A stretch of 14,462 bases of DNA from Chloroflexota bacterium (GTDB lineage: Bacteria > Chloroflexota > UBA4733): assembly GCA_025980355.1 (NCBI GenBank), contig JAICXR010000034.1, forward strand, positions 1 through 14,462, given 5' to 3'. The notes below the pieces were generated by a model, which saw only the letters and a list, made by a program, of their open reading frames with translations, had not been told where the DNA came from and searched no databases. Below are positions 14,460 to 14,462 of this stretch, piece after piece. Numbering within the stretch: the first letter of the stretch is position 1; every line of letters begins with the position of its first letter. The translations under genes were made by a program, and so were the position numbers.

Positions 14460-14462
14460 CCC

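Overview
The window is GC-rich, gene-dense bacterial DNA. Several traits fit a Chloroflexota bacterium, most likely near Thermomicrobia or Ktedonobacteria: a twin-arginine lipoprotein sugar-binding protein with a long Ala/Ser/Thr linker, a Caa3-type CtaG, a hybrid sensor kinase, and a regulator that joins a sigma-region-4-like helix-turn-helix to a C-terminal receiver. This placement is inference from protein style; there is no rRNA or other phylogenetic marker here.

Layout, left to right. (1) 2-217: the C-terminal end of an AraC-family regulator, cut by the window edge. (2) 263-390: a cluster of nested palindromes between convergent genes. (3) 394-4920, all minus strand: a carbohydrate ABC importer transcribed in the order permease (MalG type, copy 2), substrate-binding lipoprotein, permease (MalF type), permease (MalG type, copy 1). 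There is no ATPase gene, so a shared ATPase encoded elsewhere is expected. A long stem-loop lies between the binding-protein gene and the MalF-type gene. (4) 4921-5198: a divergent regulatory region with promoter-like -10 boxes facing both ways. (5) 5199-6503 (+) and 6382-8709 (-): two signalling genes that converge and overlap by 122 bp. One is an HTH / degenerate ATPase / receiver protein. The other is a membrane hybrid histidine kinase with one pseudo-receiver and one intact receiver. (6) 8811-9716 (+): a protein of the streptomycin 6-kinase type whose catalytic loop departs from the family consensus. (7) 13448-9733, all minus strand: metallophosphoesterase, YhaM-like 3'-5' exoribonuclease, GalU-like nucleotidyltransferase and GHMP sugar kinase. 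(8) 13556-14419 (+): a CtaG-like cytochrome oxidase assembly membrane protein, followed by a terminator-like hairpin at the window end.

How the parts fit: the importer and the AraC fragment suggest regulated uptake of a sugar or oligosaccharide. The GHMP kinase and GalU pair, 3 bp apart, looks like a salvage route from a free sugar to sugar-1-phosphate to an NDP-sugar. The two signalling genes plausibly form a phosphorelay, although the receiver-bearing regulator also has its own degenerate kinase-like ATPase module. I see no mobile element, CRISPR array, tRNA or rRNA. The most unusual items are the convergent 122-bp overlap of the signalling genes, the altered APH catalytic loop, the duplicated MalG-type permease flanking the operon, and the palindrome cluster at 263-390.
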